This document shows, piece after piece, positions 10,136 to 21,189 of a stretch of DNA of 64,000 bases. The notes beneath the pieces were generated by a model that ran no database searches, was not told the DNA's origin, and saw only the letters and a list, made by a program, of their open reading frames with translations. The DNA is from Paraconiothyrium sp. Pb-2020. Taxonomy: Eukaryota > Ascomycota > Dothideomycetes > Pleosporales > Didymosphaeriaceae. Every line of letters begins with the position of its first letter. Position 1 is the first letter of the stretch. Position numbers and translations under genes: made by a program. The DNA is taken from NCBI GenBank assembly GCA_022419385.1, contig JAJUBI010000004.1:4631286-4695285 (forward strand), given 5' to 3'.

Positions 10136-10675
10136 ATGACCGTCATACATATTGGTCAGTCCCTTTCTCAGAAGTCTATATCACCGCGATCAGTCTATGC
10201 TGACTACCGCCACAGTGCTGTTCAGATTCCTTCCCACCGTCTCCGCAGCCCACAAGCAAACCTTCGTCACACAACTCAAGGCCCTGAAGTCTTTACCATG
10301 CGTTCTAAACGGGCGTCTTGTCGTCGGTGGCCCCTCAATAACAGACCCGATCGAACGAAGTAAAGGATATGAGTTCTCGCTTGTCAGCTTTCACCGGGAT
10401 AGGAAGGCGTTGGAGGAGTATCAAGCCAGTGATGAGCACCATCGGTAAGACTTTTACATGAGACGTTAAGACTTGCCGTGAACCTGACTATTGGTAGGGT
10501 TACGAGCCAATACTTGTGGCCATACAAAGAGGACGTGACGAGGTTCGACTTCGAGGTTGCAGAGGAGGATGAGTATATGTGCGAGGTGATGGTCAAAGGT
10601 GTGATCGGTCCTAGTGGTCTGGCGACGCCGACGGAAGATGAAAGCGATGTCCGAAGAGAACTGCCTGAACGTTGA
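10136..10675 (+). CDS. stress-responsive A/B barrel (Dabb) domain protein
   Basis: Three exons (10136-10154, 10216-10444, 10498-10675) encode 141 aa. The first exon supplies only MTVIHI plus one base; splicing gives MTVIHIVLFRFLP, the classic first strand of the Dabb ferredoxin-like fold. Later marks are GGPSITDPIERSKGYEFSL, ALEEYQASDEHHR and the C-terminal PYKEDVTRFDFEV. Dabb proteins are small dimeric barrels; some are stress-induced, others are cyclases or aldolase-like enzymes. The specific activity is not readable. It lies 388 bp beyond the Ldh_2 gene on the same strand and may belong to the same block. The acidic C-terminal tail of about 20 residues (TPTEDESDVRRELPER) is an extra. Confidence 0.85.
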
Positions 10676-11393
10676 GATGAACGAGAGATCGAGTATTGAC
10701 TTAGACGAATGTTCACGACGGGGCATCGAGAAGACTTTGCAAAGCTCGCTTATTCGACATGCAGGCTGGAACAGCCTCTGCTCCTGTTCCATGGTACGAC
10801 GATAGCCTCGGCGTGGACAACGGGGTGCTGAAATGTTCGTAAAAATGATAGACACATGTCCGCATGAATTCGATATTGTAACGGTCATTCGATCGCTGGT
10901 GATCATGTAACCACACGTGACGTAGCAGCATCCATCCACACCGTTAACGTGCCGCTGCTTCCGTGCGCGAAGAAGCGCGGAAGTACGGGGAAGTGCAAGG
11001 AAAACTACCTATCATAGGGGAGCGGATATTCGGGGCATTGCCAACAACGCCTGCACCGAGTACATGGGAGTTATTTTGAGTAATGGGATATAGCGGAAGC
11101 TGGCCATGCAGGGCAAGGCTGGTGGGGCTCGGCTAGGGTGGCAACCTGCATTCGACGTCGTTTCGCGCTGATCCTCCTAAACAAGTCGAGCCATGAGGCT
11201 TGGCCCTTGACCTATGACGTGCAACCTGTGTTTCGATATTGTACAGCGTACAGTCGGCCCTTCTCCAGAGCAATATAAACATCGGAGTCTCCAAGATGTC
11301 TCAAATCACCACTGTCGCTATCAGCACACAGCTCTCAGATCTTACCAGCACCCATCAACAACCATTTTAACGAACCCACCCAACCGATACAAC
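10676..11393. other. intergenic, no gene recognised
   Basis: This 718-bp stretch has no plausible protein. It carries the second exact copy of the 12-mer gagcggatattc at 11020-11031 and presumably the promoter of the following secreted-protein gene. Confidence 0.4.
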
Positions 11394-11935
11394 ATGGTCT
11401 CCATCACTACCATCCTCGCCCTCTCCGCCGGCGCCCTGGCATCGCCCGTCCTGCAAACTCGCCAGATCGATATTCCTCAGAACTGGACATGGCACGTCTC
11501 CGGCTGGTCAGCAGGCTGCGCGCGCTCGGGCTGCTACTACGACTTCAACGTGACTGTTCCTACGGTGGAAGGCCAAATTGGCGGGGTCAAGGCCTACTGC
11601 AGCGGAAGCGAGAACGGATGGTACCGACAGGGCAACTGGTTCGCAAACTGCCAGATCCTGGAAGGTGTGAACAACGGTGTCGCTGCTAAGCTGAGCGAGA
11701 GGACTTCAGACGACGGAACACCGCCTCAGGAGATTGAGCTCAGCTTCGAATTGGCCTCATACGAGGAGAGGTAAGTAGATCGGAAGTTGTGAAGTTTTGA
11801 TTGATAACGCTGATTGCTAACATTAATAGGCCTGCGTACAACTTCACCGGATCGCACGAGACCGTTTACAACCAATTTGTTGCGCCGCTACAGGAGTTTG
11901 ATGTTACACCTACTCAGGTGACGGGTGTCGCGTAA
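11394..11935 (+). CDS. small secreted cysteine-containing protein, function unknown
   Basis: Two exons (11394-11770, 11830-11935) encode 160 aa. The start at 11394 begins a clean signal peptide (MVSITTILALSAGALASP), cleaved near residue 17. A TRQ/KR-like pro-site may follow (LQTRQ). The mature part has four cysteines (CARSGCYYDF, VKAYCSGS, ANCQIL), enough for two disulfides, and N-glycosylation sequons NWTW, NVTV and NFTG. It is Trp/Tyr/Asn-rich with a likely beta-sandwich character. The intron donor gtaagt and acceptor aatag preserve the frame into PAYNFTGSHETVYNQF. I do not recognise the family; a surface or effector-like extracellular protein is possible but not shown. Confidence 0.78.
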
Positions 11936-13111
11936 AGGGCGAGGCTGCATGAATGGTAATCTCTCGGGAGATTAGGAGATTTACGCCGAAATATAATGTA
12001 ATTAGCAACATAACGATACACCTAGCCAATGCGTTTTTGAGTCTTGTATATTGTGTCTACCCAATGTTGGATTGGGCGTCCCCTTGAAAATGCGTTGGGT
12101 AGGAAGATGTCAATCTCCAGTTGTCGTATTATCAGTCTTATCGATAAGATGGGTACGATGACGCACATTCTCTCCAGTAACAACATATCGTCCTTCAATG
12201 TTGTTTGTTCACTACTCCAATGTTTGTAACCTATACTGCCAAATGTTCGTATGCATGTTGTAAGACACAGGAGAAACCCTTATTTTTATATTACCTTCTA
12301 TTGTATTAAGACGATATTGCTGCGGCTTATACTCTAATATACAACAGAAACAGCGTGTTTAAAGCCTCCGCAAAAAGTCGCCCACCCCTAAAGAAGCCCC
12401 TGTGCCTCTGAATGAGCAAAAGTTAGCCTAAAAAACCAGCTGTGCCAAGTGAGCTTTAATACCAAAGATTTAGGCCGGAAAGCGAGCACAATTTGCAGGG
12501 CATCTCCGAGAGCGTTCCTGAAGGTGAGGAGAGCGATCATAAAATTAGGGAGTGGTAATCTGAGTTCTACTCATGGTTGTCTCACAGTGGAAAGGGATGG
12601 TGTAGGCAGGACTTGGGACATGACATAAGTATGATCTGTCCACATGCCGTAGACCAGCTTAACGTATTGAAAAACTGGACTTGCCGGCCCCTTGGCTCAT
12701 AAAGAGGAATAGAAGGAGCAAAAATTGGGGCCCATGTATCAGAACCCCCCAATGGCTCTAGAAAGCTGCTTAAGCTGGTGTCTTAGGATTTTGAGAGCAT
12801 CATGTTTTGCTAATCCTAATCCCCATCACTCTTTGCAACCAAGGCATTAATACAATACTGATCAGAAGAATACAATCTGCCCACTGTTATCACAATTCTC
12901 TGCAATTAATGCGCATCTATCGTGATGCCGTATGCCAACACAAAGAATTCATCCCATTGTAAGTCAATAAGCTGTGAAAGCTCCAACGTCAAGTGGTGAA
13001 ATGACATTGTCCACGCACAACCACCCGGAAGCCTCGATAAATCCACCTAATTCTTCCCCAAGTGGGTGGCCATACCCAAGCCATTGACCAAAGCACACCT
13101 TCGATGAAAAC
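11936..13111. other. intergenic, AT-richer, no gene recognised
   Basis: About 1.2 kb with no open frame over 65 codons that resembles a protein. The left part is the 3' region of the secreted-protein gene; 13000-13110 is probably the promoter of the kinase-like gene. No repeats were recognised by eye. Confidence 0.45.
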
Positions 13112-14158
13112 ATGGTTCCCTCCAAGTCTCCTTCCAAGTTGATGAAGGCCACCAATGGGAAGTATGTAAGTATAAGCCACGCAGGAAGTGGCATGACGGC
13201 GGACATCTATTTCGCCCTTCCCCAAAAGAGCCTTGAGGGCCTCAAACATCCCTTGAATTTAACAGCTCTGCGTTCCCAAGTCTGCGCCATAAAGCTCTAC
13301 AAGCAATTCGCCTCTCGCTTTTATCTCAAGTACGAGCTTCCCGCAATGAAGCGGCTCCAGGATGTTCCTGAGGAGCTTCGCGCCCGTTTTGCCGAGCCGC
13401 TCAACTTCTGTGAAATGGATGCGGCTGATAGTTCTTATTGGTACTCGATGAAAGCTGTAAACGGATTCACATTGTCGCAGTTGCGCAACACAGCCGCAAC
13501 CATCAAAACGATCATCCCACAAGAACTCGTCTTCCACGTATACCTCCAGCTCAACCAAGCACTCAACTTCCTACACACGTCTGACCCGCCGATGGTCAAG
13601 GGCGATCTGATCGCGGTAAACGTGATGGTGGACCCAAGCAACCAGGATACCCCCGGCTTTCCTAATATCAAACTCATAGATTTCGGTTGCTCCTTGGTGG
13701 GAGGCTCTTACGCGAATGCTGCGATGGAGAGCGAGCGCCATTGGCTGTATAAAATGATGTATGATTTGGCGATGCTGAATCATAGGTGCAAGCGCACTGA
13801 CGCAGCCTTTGCAGACGCAGACAAGGGATCCAACAACTGCGTTCACGAGATTGAATTCACAGATTTCGTAGATGCACTTCGACAGCGTTTGGTGGTGGTT
13901 CTTGGCTTGAGTAGGTCGAAGGAGCAAGTGGACATCGACCTGCAAGAGAGGATTCCCAAGATTCTGAAGATAAAGCGGGGCTATGCTTCTGCAGAGAGTC
14001 TGCAGGCGATTGATTATCTGGTGAAACAGAGTCTAGAAAGTAGCAAGGTCAAGTTCCCAACTGACCAGCAGATTTTGGACGCTGTCGGTCAAGTAGGCCA
14101 GGCAGTTCATGCCGTCGGGCAAGGTGGTGCCAATGATACGCCTGTGTCTGGCCTTTGA
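13112..14158 (+). CDS. atypical protein kinase-like protein
   Basis: This intronless gene encodes 348 aa with a reduced protein-kinase fold. A glycine loop is present (HAGSGMTADIYF, residues 23-34), then the beta-3 lysine in CAIK (Lys61). The catalytic loop reads VKGDLIAVNVM: Asp165 and Asn170 are kept but the usual HR is replaced by KG. The DFG motif is LIDFGCS (Asp190). The usual APE motif and substrate-binding C-lobe landmarks are not apparent. Catalysis is therefore possible but non-canonical. The C-terminus ends in a Gly/Val/Gln repeat-like tail (GQVGQAVHAVGQGG). It is isolated between two intergenic stretches. Substrate and role are unknown. Confidence 0.72.
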   Translation: MVPSKSPSKLMKATNGKYVSISHAGSGMTADIYFALPQKSLEGLKHPLNLTALRSQVCAIKLYKQFASRFYLKYELPAMKRLQDVPEELRARFAEPLNFCEMDAADSSYWYSMKAVNGFTLSQLRNTAATIKTIIPQELVFHVYLQLNQALNFLHTSDPPMVKGDLIAVNVMVDPSNQDTPGFPNIKLIDFGCSLVGGSYANAAMESERHWLYKMMYDLAMLNHRCKRTDAAFADADKGSNNCVHEIEFTDFVDALRQRLVVVLGLSRSKEQVDIDLQERIPKILKIKRGYASAESLQAIDYLVKQSLESSKVKFPTDQQILDAVGQVGQAVHAVGQGGANDTPVSGL

Positions 14159-14373
14159 GTGCGAACTCCTTCTTTTTGGATTGCACCTCCTCTAACAAAT
14201 TTTCATCGGCGTCTATCCCAATATAGTCTTCCCGTATTTCGGGCCCACCATCTTCTCCATATGATAGTGCTACATTCAATCCACGTCCATAAATCGATCT
14301 GCACCAACTTGTCGTCTCTTGATGTCGTTTTCTATGGTCTTCGTCTATGCTTAATACATCACCTCGTGAATTT

Positions 14374-15681
14374 CTACACCTGCTTCTTGCTCCCGGTCTT
14401 GTTGTCCCATCTATAGTTTATCTCGTGTTAGTACTGATCTGAGCAACTTCTTGAAAAATAGTGGTATCGGTGCAGGATGCTGGGACTGATTGCAAACATA
14501 CATATTGAGGAAGAGTTTCCACAGGATCGAGAACATAATCCCTTGCAGTCCATTCGCCAGAATACGGGTCTTCAAGCCGCGTCCAAAGAGACCTAGCTTC
14601 CCGTCTTGACGGATCACTCGTCGAGCTGCCTCCGCTTCAAGTACGTGAGCTGATATCGACAAACATATGTTTGAGTGATACACTTACAGTAAGAAACCCT
14701 GGTGTCATTGACTTGCCGATAGGTCTTGATGACGCGTAGAGAGTTCGAGATAGAATCAGACACGATTGAGGCGCAGAATCCGATGAAAGCTGCGCGTAGA
14801 AGCCACAGGATTAGTTGGTGGCTCTTGTCCGGTACAGGGAGTGCCTCTGAGAGCCAATTGTACTATTGCAAATATTAGATACTGTCACCGCCTTTCGAAA
14901 AAGCGGCAGTTACCGTAGCAAACCAAGGGTAATGCCCCACGAATGTAGCAGCTGCTGTGGCAAACGCTCCCCACCACAGACTTCCAATCCCATCCGTTTT
15001 GACACGCTCTCGAAGCAATGCAGTTCCGCCAGCACCCTGCGCCTGTAGAGTTGTCTTCAGGGTATCGATCGGCGTCAAGATCATTCGAACAGGAGCTGCG
15101 CAAGCAGACGCGAAGATCGTCTTGATAGGCGAAGGCAACCTCGCCAGATATCCATTAGAACTCAACAGTGCCAAAATCCCAGCATTAGCAGCGGTATCTC
15201 CAAACCTCGCTATGGGGCCTTGGAAAAGTGCGGCACCTATGCCCTGGTAATACCGGCGCAGTCCGCCGTCTTCATACAGCGTGCGTGTCGCCACTCGCAG
15301 AGAGGTGCCGTGACGGTACTGGTAGTTCATGATCGTCCTAACTGGCATCAAAAGAAGAACCTGGAGGACCATGGCTGCTGCTCCGCTCAAACCGCCACCC
15401 AAAGCGCGTTTCAACGCAGCGCCAAGATCAAAGTCGACATCGTCGGCATCGAGCCAGCCTTTGATAAAAAGCCCAAGAATGGCTTCGCCAAGCACAACTA
15501 ACAAAGCCGACCAAAGATATTGATATCTGCTGGGAGGCTGTTCTGGTTGCGACTTCAAAGATTCCGTGTCCGATGTGTTTTCTTGTGATCCATCCTGGTC
15601 GTCGGGGACTGGGTCAACAGAGAGCAGAGGCGATCGCTCATCGGGCTCACGACCAACCTCTAACCCACGGGAGGAGACCAT
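14374..15681 (-). CDS. mitochondrial carrier-family protein
   Basis: Four exons on the minus strand (14914-15681, 14688-14862, 14502-14649, 14374-14410) encode 375 aa. An acidic, Ser/Gln-rich N-terminal extension of about 50 residues precedes a membrane segment (LWSALLVVLGEAILGLFI). Carrier-like repeats follow, with degenerate signatures such as MPVRTIMNYQYRHG and LTPIDTLKTTLQAQGAGG (PxD/ExxK/R); GLRRYYQGIGAALFQGP is the typical aromatic/GLxRG-like element. Substrate is unknown. The last intron (14411-14501) has donor gtatgt and a perfect tactaac branch point, and changes the C-terminus to a lysine-rich end (WDNKTGSKKQV) rather than reading through. The second-last intron is only 38 nt (14650-14687). 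Confidence 0.83.
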
Positions 15682-16572
15682 CGCTATAGGTATGATGGTA
15701 GATCTAACAAGAGATAAGGATGAAGATGATTTAAATTCAATAACCGAAGGTGGTTGGGCTGGTCACCGATTGGTAATCCTATTCTTAGCGCATCGAGCAC
15801 GCGAATGGCGCGATCTCGGTAATATGAGTGGGTCCGGAGATAACGAAGCGCGACATTCATAAACATTGATTGCTTCCCAACATGAGATACCTGCAGAGAC
15901 AATATTATTTTCGAGCGCGTCTCCTCACTAAGGTCACTCATAACATCGCGACACACACAATGTGACGAGACAGACCACTGTACTTCCCATTCCGTCTAAT
16001 ATGTAGCTCACAACATGCCGAAAATCTACATCTTAAGGGGAGAACGGTATACTTTACCTTCTTAGAACATCTTACGACCTTGATATACCAGAATTACAAT
16101 TATGTTGTGACCTTAAAAACACTGGCCAAGAATCAGCAACGCGATGGCCGAGTTCAACTTCACCAGAAAGCTGACGCATAGCCTGGCTTGTACGGACTTT
16201 TTATTATGCCTTTACAGTGAACCAATCATACCGAACCTCTCAATGATACTGCCTAGCTTCTACTGCATACAGTAAAGCGCGAACATCACAACGACCTTAT
16301 GAGGGCAATCGGAACAATTGTAAGACCGACATTTTCAGGCAGAAGCGCTTGCCTACCCCGCATTTTTGCAACTACAACCAGCGCAACCCCACTTACGCTT
16401 CGTCTTATGCGCTTGCAATCTTCTAGTTCATGCCAAACTACATTCGCAACTAACGCTAATAACGCTCGAACCAGATATCGCCAAGAACTATCCTGAACGG
16501 GAAAGGGCTAGAAGATCACAAGAGGAGGAAGCTGCAGCGTACCTATTGCCCACAAGGCAGTAGATATATGAA
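15682..16572. other. intergenic, no gene recognised
   Basis: This 891-bp stretch is the divergent spacer between the carrier gene and the BTB gene. Only short, unconvincing open frames are present. Confidence 0.4.
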
Positions 16573-17436
16573 ATGTCGTCTCCTTTTGGCTCCACAAATA
16601 CTTTCGGCTCCACGAATGCTTTTCACTCCAAGAATACTTTTGGCTCCAAGCCTATCCCGTCTCCTCAGGTACACTACGAGAGGCTTGTATTTGAAAGGTA
16701 CTAGATCCAACATACTGCAGGTCTCCAGTGAAGAAACCCATTCCAAGTTGTTCATGCGTAGTGTAGCTGGGTATGTGCTCCCAACTTCAAAGGAATGTTA
16801 ACTAAATCGTTATTAGACTTTTCAACAATGCAAAGTACTCCGATGCTACGATCCATATCCACAACGTAACACTCCCCGTACACAAATCTGTCATCTGCAT
16901 ACAGACCCCGTACTTCGAGAAGGCATTCCAGAAAGGTTTGAAAGAGGGCACCTTGGGAAAGATTGAGTTCACAGAAGGTAGTGGGGCTGCCTACTGGCGG
17001 GTGTTCGAATACTTGTACAGAGGCAACTATTCTGAGGATTTATCTACCATTGGCTTTGAAGGCAAGCTAACTATTACTATGTGCACGGTTAGTTATCTGA
17101 CAGCTACTAGATGATGATACCCTACTGAAAGATCCTGCCGTATACGCGCTGGCCGATATGTTCTTCCTAGAGGACTTGAAAGCGCTTTCCGAGAGAAAGC
17201 TTCAACAGAAGCTGAAGAACGGTTGGATGAGTGACTTGTTCCCAGATTGTATTCGGAAGGTGTATGCATCTACTTACAGTGCACATTCTGGTATACGTTC
17301 TGTTGTTGTAGAGGTAGCGACGGTTCATGCATGTAAATTGGGTAAGAAGGAGAATTTCAAAGACCTTGTGAAGGATGGTGGAGATTTCGCTGTTGAGTAC
17401 ACCGATGCCCTTACGAGGAGGATAAACTTTACCTGA
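16573..17436 (+). CDS. BTB/POZ-domain protein with FG-like N-terminus
   Basis: Exons 16573-16697, 16817-17061 and 17111-17436 encode 231 aa. Residues 1-30 are a tandem FGS-type repeat (SPFGSTNTFGSTNAFHSK...). The BTB fold follows: YSDATIHIHNVTLPVHKSVIC, TPYFEKAFQKGLKEG, FEYLYRGNYSEDL, then YALADMFFLEDLKALSERKL. BTB domains mediate dimerisation and often recruit cullin-3 ligases. No second domain is recognised. The first intron carries a gttaactaaat branch region and ttattag acceptor. The second intron (17062-17110) has a GC donor (gcaagc); it joins GFE to DDDTLLKDP and no GT donor keeps the frame. A shorter alternative first intron from gtatgt at about 16770 is possible but breaks the frame. 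Confidence 0.72.
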
Positions 17437-18082
17437 GAAAGCGGATACGTAACGATAAAGTGCAACTACATTTTCAAGTGCCCTGGTTAGTTTCTACTCT
17501 AGCAGAATATGTGACAAAACTAAATAAACCATTGCAGCTGACCTATAGTTGATTACAGTAGGCGGGGCCCAATTCCGTTAGCCACTATGAAATCAGTCGA
17601 CACGATTAGGGCGACTCCGGTTCTTATGGCCTCAGTCCGCTAAAGCAACAGCAGGGTCACGTAGTCAACAAATTATCGAAGAAGGTCAACTTTCACAATT
17701 CATTCAAAGACACTGCCGGCTGCGAACTGAAATTGATGGGTAATACACGGTCAATTAAAAGAGGGGCAGGAGGTTCGTGTCCACGCTGCTTCATTCGCTG
17801 TCTATGTTTTTTTGGGCCCTGAACTTCCATATCGACCTTTTGGTCGTCCCGTCATATCCTACGATGGTCCTCCCTCTAGGACTTGAGCGCGAATCCTGCC
17901 TCGGGTTTGCATTGTTCGCTGAGTTTGAACACTTGACAGCTCCGTGTAAGCGCTCGCAAACCCCCCACAGCCCTCATATATCCGTAGGCACTCTTCCTGT
18001 ACGAAGTCAACACTTGGCCGACCTATCTTCACGAATATCAAGCACTTACTAGGCCGCTAACCACACTTGCCCCCTTCCTCTA
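17437..18082. other. intergenic, no gene recognised
   Basis: This 646-bp convergent spacer holds short open frames on both strands (near 17780-18050) without recognisable features. Confidence 0.4.
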
Positions 18083-18625
18083 TCAAAGAACCCTCCCCGG
18101 CATCTCCACCATGAACCCCCTCTCACTCTTCTCATACCCCACGAACCTGAAGACCACGTGCTTCCCCTTCACCTCGCCCTGCCAAAGCAACAGGCCCATC
18201 ATGGGCTTCTTGTCCGCTTGCCATCGCTCCGCTGCACTCACTCGGTCGAGAAGCATCGAGCTCCATTGCGTCAGCGATTTGGTCTGGTGCATCCAAACGT
18301 GGAAGACGGAGAGCGGACCGTCGATGGGGTCGTTGATGAGTGCGGCTGTGGGGGTGTTAGAGGGGTTGGGAACTTGAAGCGAAGGGATAGAGAATGGAGC
18401 GGGCGGGGACGTACGGTCGAACTTGAGGATTATCGTGTCGCCGCGCTTGTCGACGTAGCGGTAGACTTCGCGTGCGGTCATCGTGGGCAACAAATGTGTA
18501 TAATTTGGTTTTGTATAGAGTAGTACGCTGTCTGCGCGGGGCTCAGAAGAGACTGACGGCAAGGTCTCAAGTACTGTCAAGAAGTCGAAGGTTGACTGTA
18601 AGTAGAGTATTTGTGATGAGGCCAT
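18083..18625 (-). CDS. conserved-looking protein of unknown function
   Basis: The frame gives 180 aa from the Met at 18625 (MASSQILYLQSTFDFLTVL); 26 more codons are open upstream but look like leader sequence. The centre reads VYRYVDKRGDTIILKFD and FHVWMHQTKSLTQWSSMLLDR, and the end GLLLWQGEVKGKHVVFRFVGYE, suggesting a mixed alpha/beta protein without signal peptide or membrane segment. A GT...AG pair (donor gtacgt near 18414, acceptor cttcaag near 18373) could remove about 14 Pro-rich codons after ILKFD in frame. I cannot tell whether it is used. I do not recognise the family. Confidence 0.6.
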   Translation of the reverse strand: MASSQILYLQSTFDFLTVLETLPSVSSEPRADSVLLYTKPNYTHLLPTMTAREVYRYVDKRGDTIILKFDRTSPPAPFSIPSLQVPNPSNTPTAALINDPIDGPLSVFHVWMHQTKSLTQWSSMLLDRVSAAERWQADKKPMMGLLLWQGEVKGKHVVFRFVGYEKSERGFMVEMPGRVL

Positions 18626-18892
18626 GGTGTTTGGGTGAAAGTGGGTGAATGCGTCTCTACGGTAACCCGCATACAAGTTACGGGACGAGTTCTCACCGCG
18701 CAATGTCCGACAGTGAAAAACTCTGTTTGTACCAATATAATATCGAGGTCAATCGAACGTAGCGGTATCGTGCCTCGTTTAACGGTCAATTCAGGAATAT
18801 CCTTCGTCGTTTGGATCCATTGCGTTCACAATACCGCTCATTCTAGTAGCTACGTCAATCACATCATTCATCTCATTGATCTTCCGAGCAAG

Positions 18893-19895
18893 TTATATTT
18901 CCATCGTCGCCTTCTCACTTTCTAAAAACGCCGCAACCTGCTGCATGTACCGCACCCTCTCCTCGAAATGTCCCATATGACTCCAGTTCTCGAGGTGTAA
19001 CCACTTCACTTTAGGAATAGCATGGAACCAGGGTGCTACAGCCAAATCTTGCACCTCGTCATACCGTCCATTAATCAACAATACCTCCGATTTAATCAAT
19101 TGCGCCGTGGAATAGCCCTCCCAATTCTTCAGCGACCCAATGCACAAAATCTCCGATGGACCCAACCTATTTACGAACACTGTAAGATTCCTAATTGAGA
19201 TACAGTAGCGGGAAAGGGACTCACATCGTCCCATACACAGTCGGATCATCCTCCAACTGCTCAAAAGCCTTCTCCACCTCCGGTGGAAACGGATCGATTC
19301 TGCAAAGATGCTTTTTGTAAAACACCAAGCAGGCGTTCTTATACTTGTCGCTCTCGAAATCCTCGTTGCGGGTACACTCCTCAAGATCCCTCCGCACATC
19401 TCCAGGCAAGTGCTTGACAAGCTGTTGCACGCCCTTCATCATGAGTGGAACGTCAGCCGGTGCATCTGCTAGCACTACCTTGCGCAGACCAACAGGGTTC
19501 CTTGCCGCATATACGCCGCCTAGCATGCCTCCCCAGCTTTGGCCTAGAATGTGATATCCGCGTTTGCGGAGATTGAGATGGTCGACGAGGTTATCCAGCT
19601 CCTTGACGAAGAGGTCGACGGTCCAGAAGGCCTCGTCGCCATTCTTTTCGCGAAGGTGTGTAGAGTTTCCACAACCGACTTGATCGTAGAAAATCACGGG
19701 AATACCGTACTTGGTGTAGAGGTCAATGAGGGGAAGCAAGTACACATGGGTGGCGCCTGGACCGCCGTGTAGGGTCACGAGGGGTGTTACGCCGCTTGCA
19801 AGGTCGCCGACGATCTTGTACCAGGTCTCGCAGGGTTTGCCGGCGTTAGGGATCTCGAAGGCGATTTTTCCTTCGGTAATCTTTGTCATGGTCAT
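18893..19895 (-). CDS. proline iminopeptidase-type alpha/beta hydrolase
   Basis: Two exons (19225-19895, 18893-19166) encode 314 aa. Members release N-terminal proline or act on related amides and esters in the cytoplasm. Visible are the oxyanion motif HGGPG (residues 43-47), the family DQVGCGNS, the nucleophile elbow GQSWGG (Ser120), the acid Asp in INGRYDEV and the base His in ENWSHMGH. The 58-nt intron uses donor gtgagt and acceptor aaatag; it restores VYGTMLGPSEILCIGSL, matching the family's TMNGPSEF region. The acceptor 19 nt earlier would give a stop. No secretion signal is present. Confidence 0.88.
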
Positions 19896-20419
19896 GGTGT
19901 GTAGTGCTCATAAAGGTTGTTGGAACGAAGAAATGACCATGAGGAAGCGTTGGGCGGGGTTCGGAGGATAAATCAATCGCATATCGCATATGCAGTAACA
20001 CAGCTCTATAATTGCCGGTAAGCGCTCCATTAGGAATCTACGATGGTAGCAGCATAGCCGCACTTGTTTAATACTGGTGAAGTTGTCGAGTCGAGGGTAC
20101 GTGAAATATGCTGCTACGAGAAACGGAGGATGAGTTATGATGCGGAAAATAAGTCCTGGTTTATCATGATTTGAATTTTACAACCCCATCGCACGGCGCT
20201 CTTGTCGCTTCATGCGCATCTCTTCGACGATGAAAAGGTCAGCGACAGTGAGTGTCATTGGATCTAGAAGCACCCGGGACCCACGTCAATTTCTTCGGCC
20301 TCAGCTTTACCCTCCGTTTCTCTGTGAGGCCTTCATACCTGTCCTGGTATGCATTGCCTAGACTGTTCCTTTACTCCAAACTCCTTGGAAATGCTGTGCA
20401 TAAACGTATTGTGGACTCT
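19896..20419. other. intergenic, no gene recognised
   Basis: This 524-bp spacer holds the promoter of the iminopeptidase gene and the 3' region of the Nop16 gene; short open frames only. Confidence 0.4.
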
Positions 20420-21189
20420 TCATGTCCAGACCTTGCGCTCCTTGCCCTTGGAATCATTCCACTTCTTCACACGCTTTTTGATGTCCGCCGCCGTCTGCTG
20501 CATCGGATTGAGCTTCGCATCCCGGCTCATCCCAGCATAATCATCGCCATATTTCGCCACCAACCGCTCTAACCACTCTACTTCCCTCTGGCTCTGGCTC
20601 CTTGGCGCTTTCCGCGCACCGTTACGGGCCGCATCTTCAAGCTGTCTGATAACAGGGTTGTCGCTCCTCTCTGACGGAACCATCGCAAAACCGTTCCACT
20701 CTTCCGTTTCTTCATCCTCTCCGAGTACTTCATTTAGCGGGTCATTAAGCGGGTTATCGACCTGCTTCTCGCCTTTCACGCGCAGGATAGCGCCGGTTTC
20801 GGGGTCGCGTTCTACTTCGATTTCTTCGATTTCTGCGATTTGGGGCTTTGCGCTCACGATATTGAGTGCATCTGCGGTACTGCCAGCAGCGGCATCGGCG
20901 CGTGAGGACTTTGAGTCGTTGAGGCCGAGGGAGCGGAGGGTCTTTTCAGTACCACCTGTGGCGTGGTTGAGGCGCGCGGTGAGACCAAGACGAGCGTAGT
21001 TTTGGGAGATAGTTTCTTTCTGGTTCCTGTGTCATTCATCAGTAAGAAGTATAGTGAAAGTATGCCCAATGCACAGTACCAGTTCTTCGCTATGATTGGG
21101 TTCTGCAGAATCTTCTTCTTGGAGGGCTGCTTATGGCGCAGCTTTGGGATGGAGGACTTGTTCTTCTTCTTTTGGAGTTCGCGACCCAT
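20420..21189 (-). CDS. NOP16: Nop16-family ribosome biogenesis protein
   Basis: Exons 21080-21189 and 20420-21026 encode 238 aa. Nop16 is a nucleolar factor needed for 60S subunit maturation. The N-terminus is strongly basic (GRELQKKKNKSSIPK, then KKKILQNPIIAKNW). The 53-nt intron falls in the Trp codon of AKNW and restores NWNQKETISQNYARLGL. The C-terminus carries the family block VEWLERLVAKYGDDYAGMSRD, then KLNPMQQTAADIKKRVKKW. An acidic middle (LGEDEETEEWNG) is also typical. Length fits the fungal family. Divergent to the ZIP transporter gene across 317 bp. Confidence 0.92.

Noticed and set aside
14411..14501. Readthrough C-terminus of the mitochondrial carrier (MYVCNQSQHPAP...)
   Set aside because: A gtatgt donor, perfect tactaac branch point and ctatag acceptor define an intron leading to a short lysine-rich last exon.
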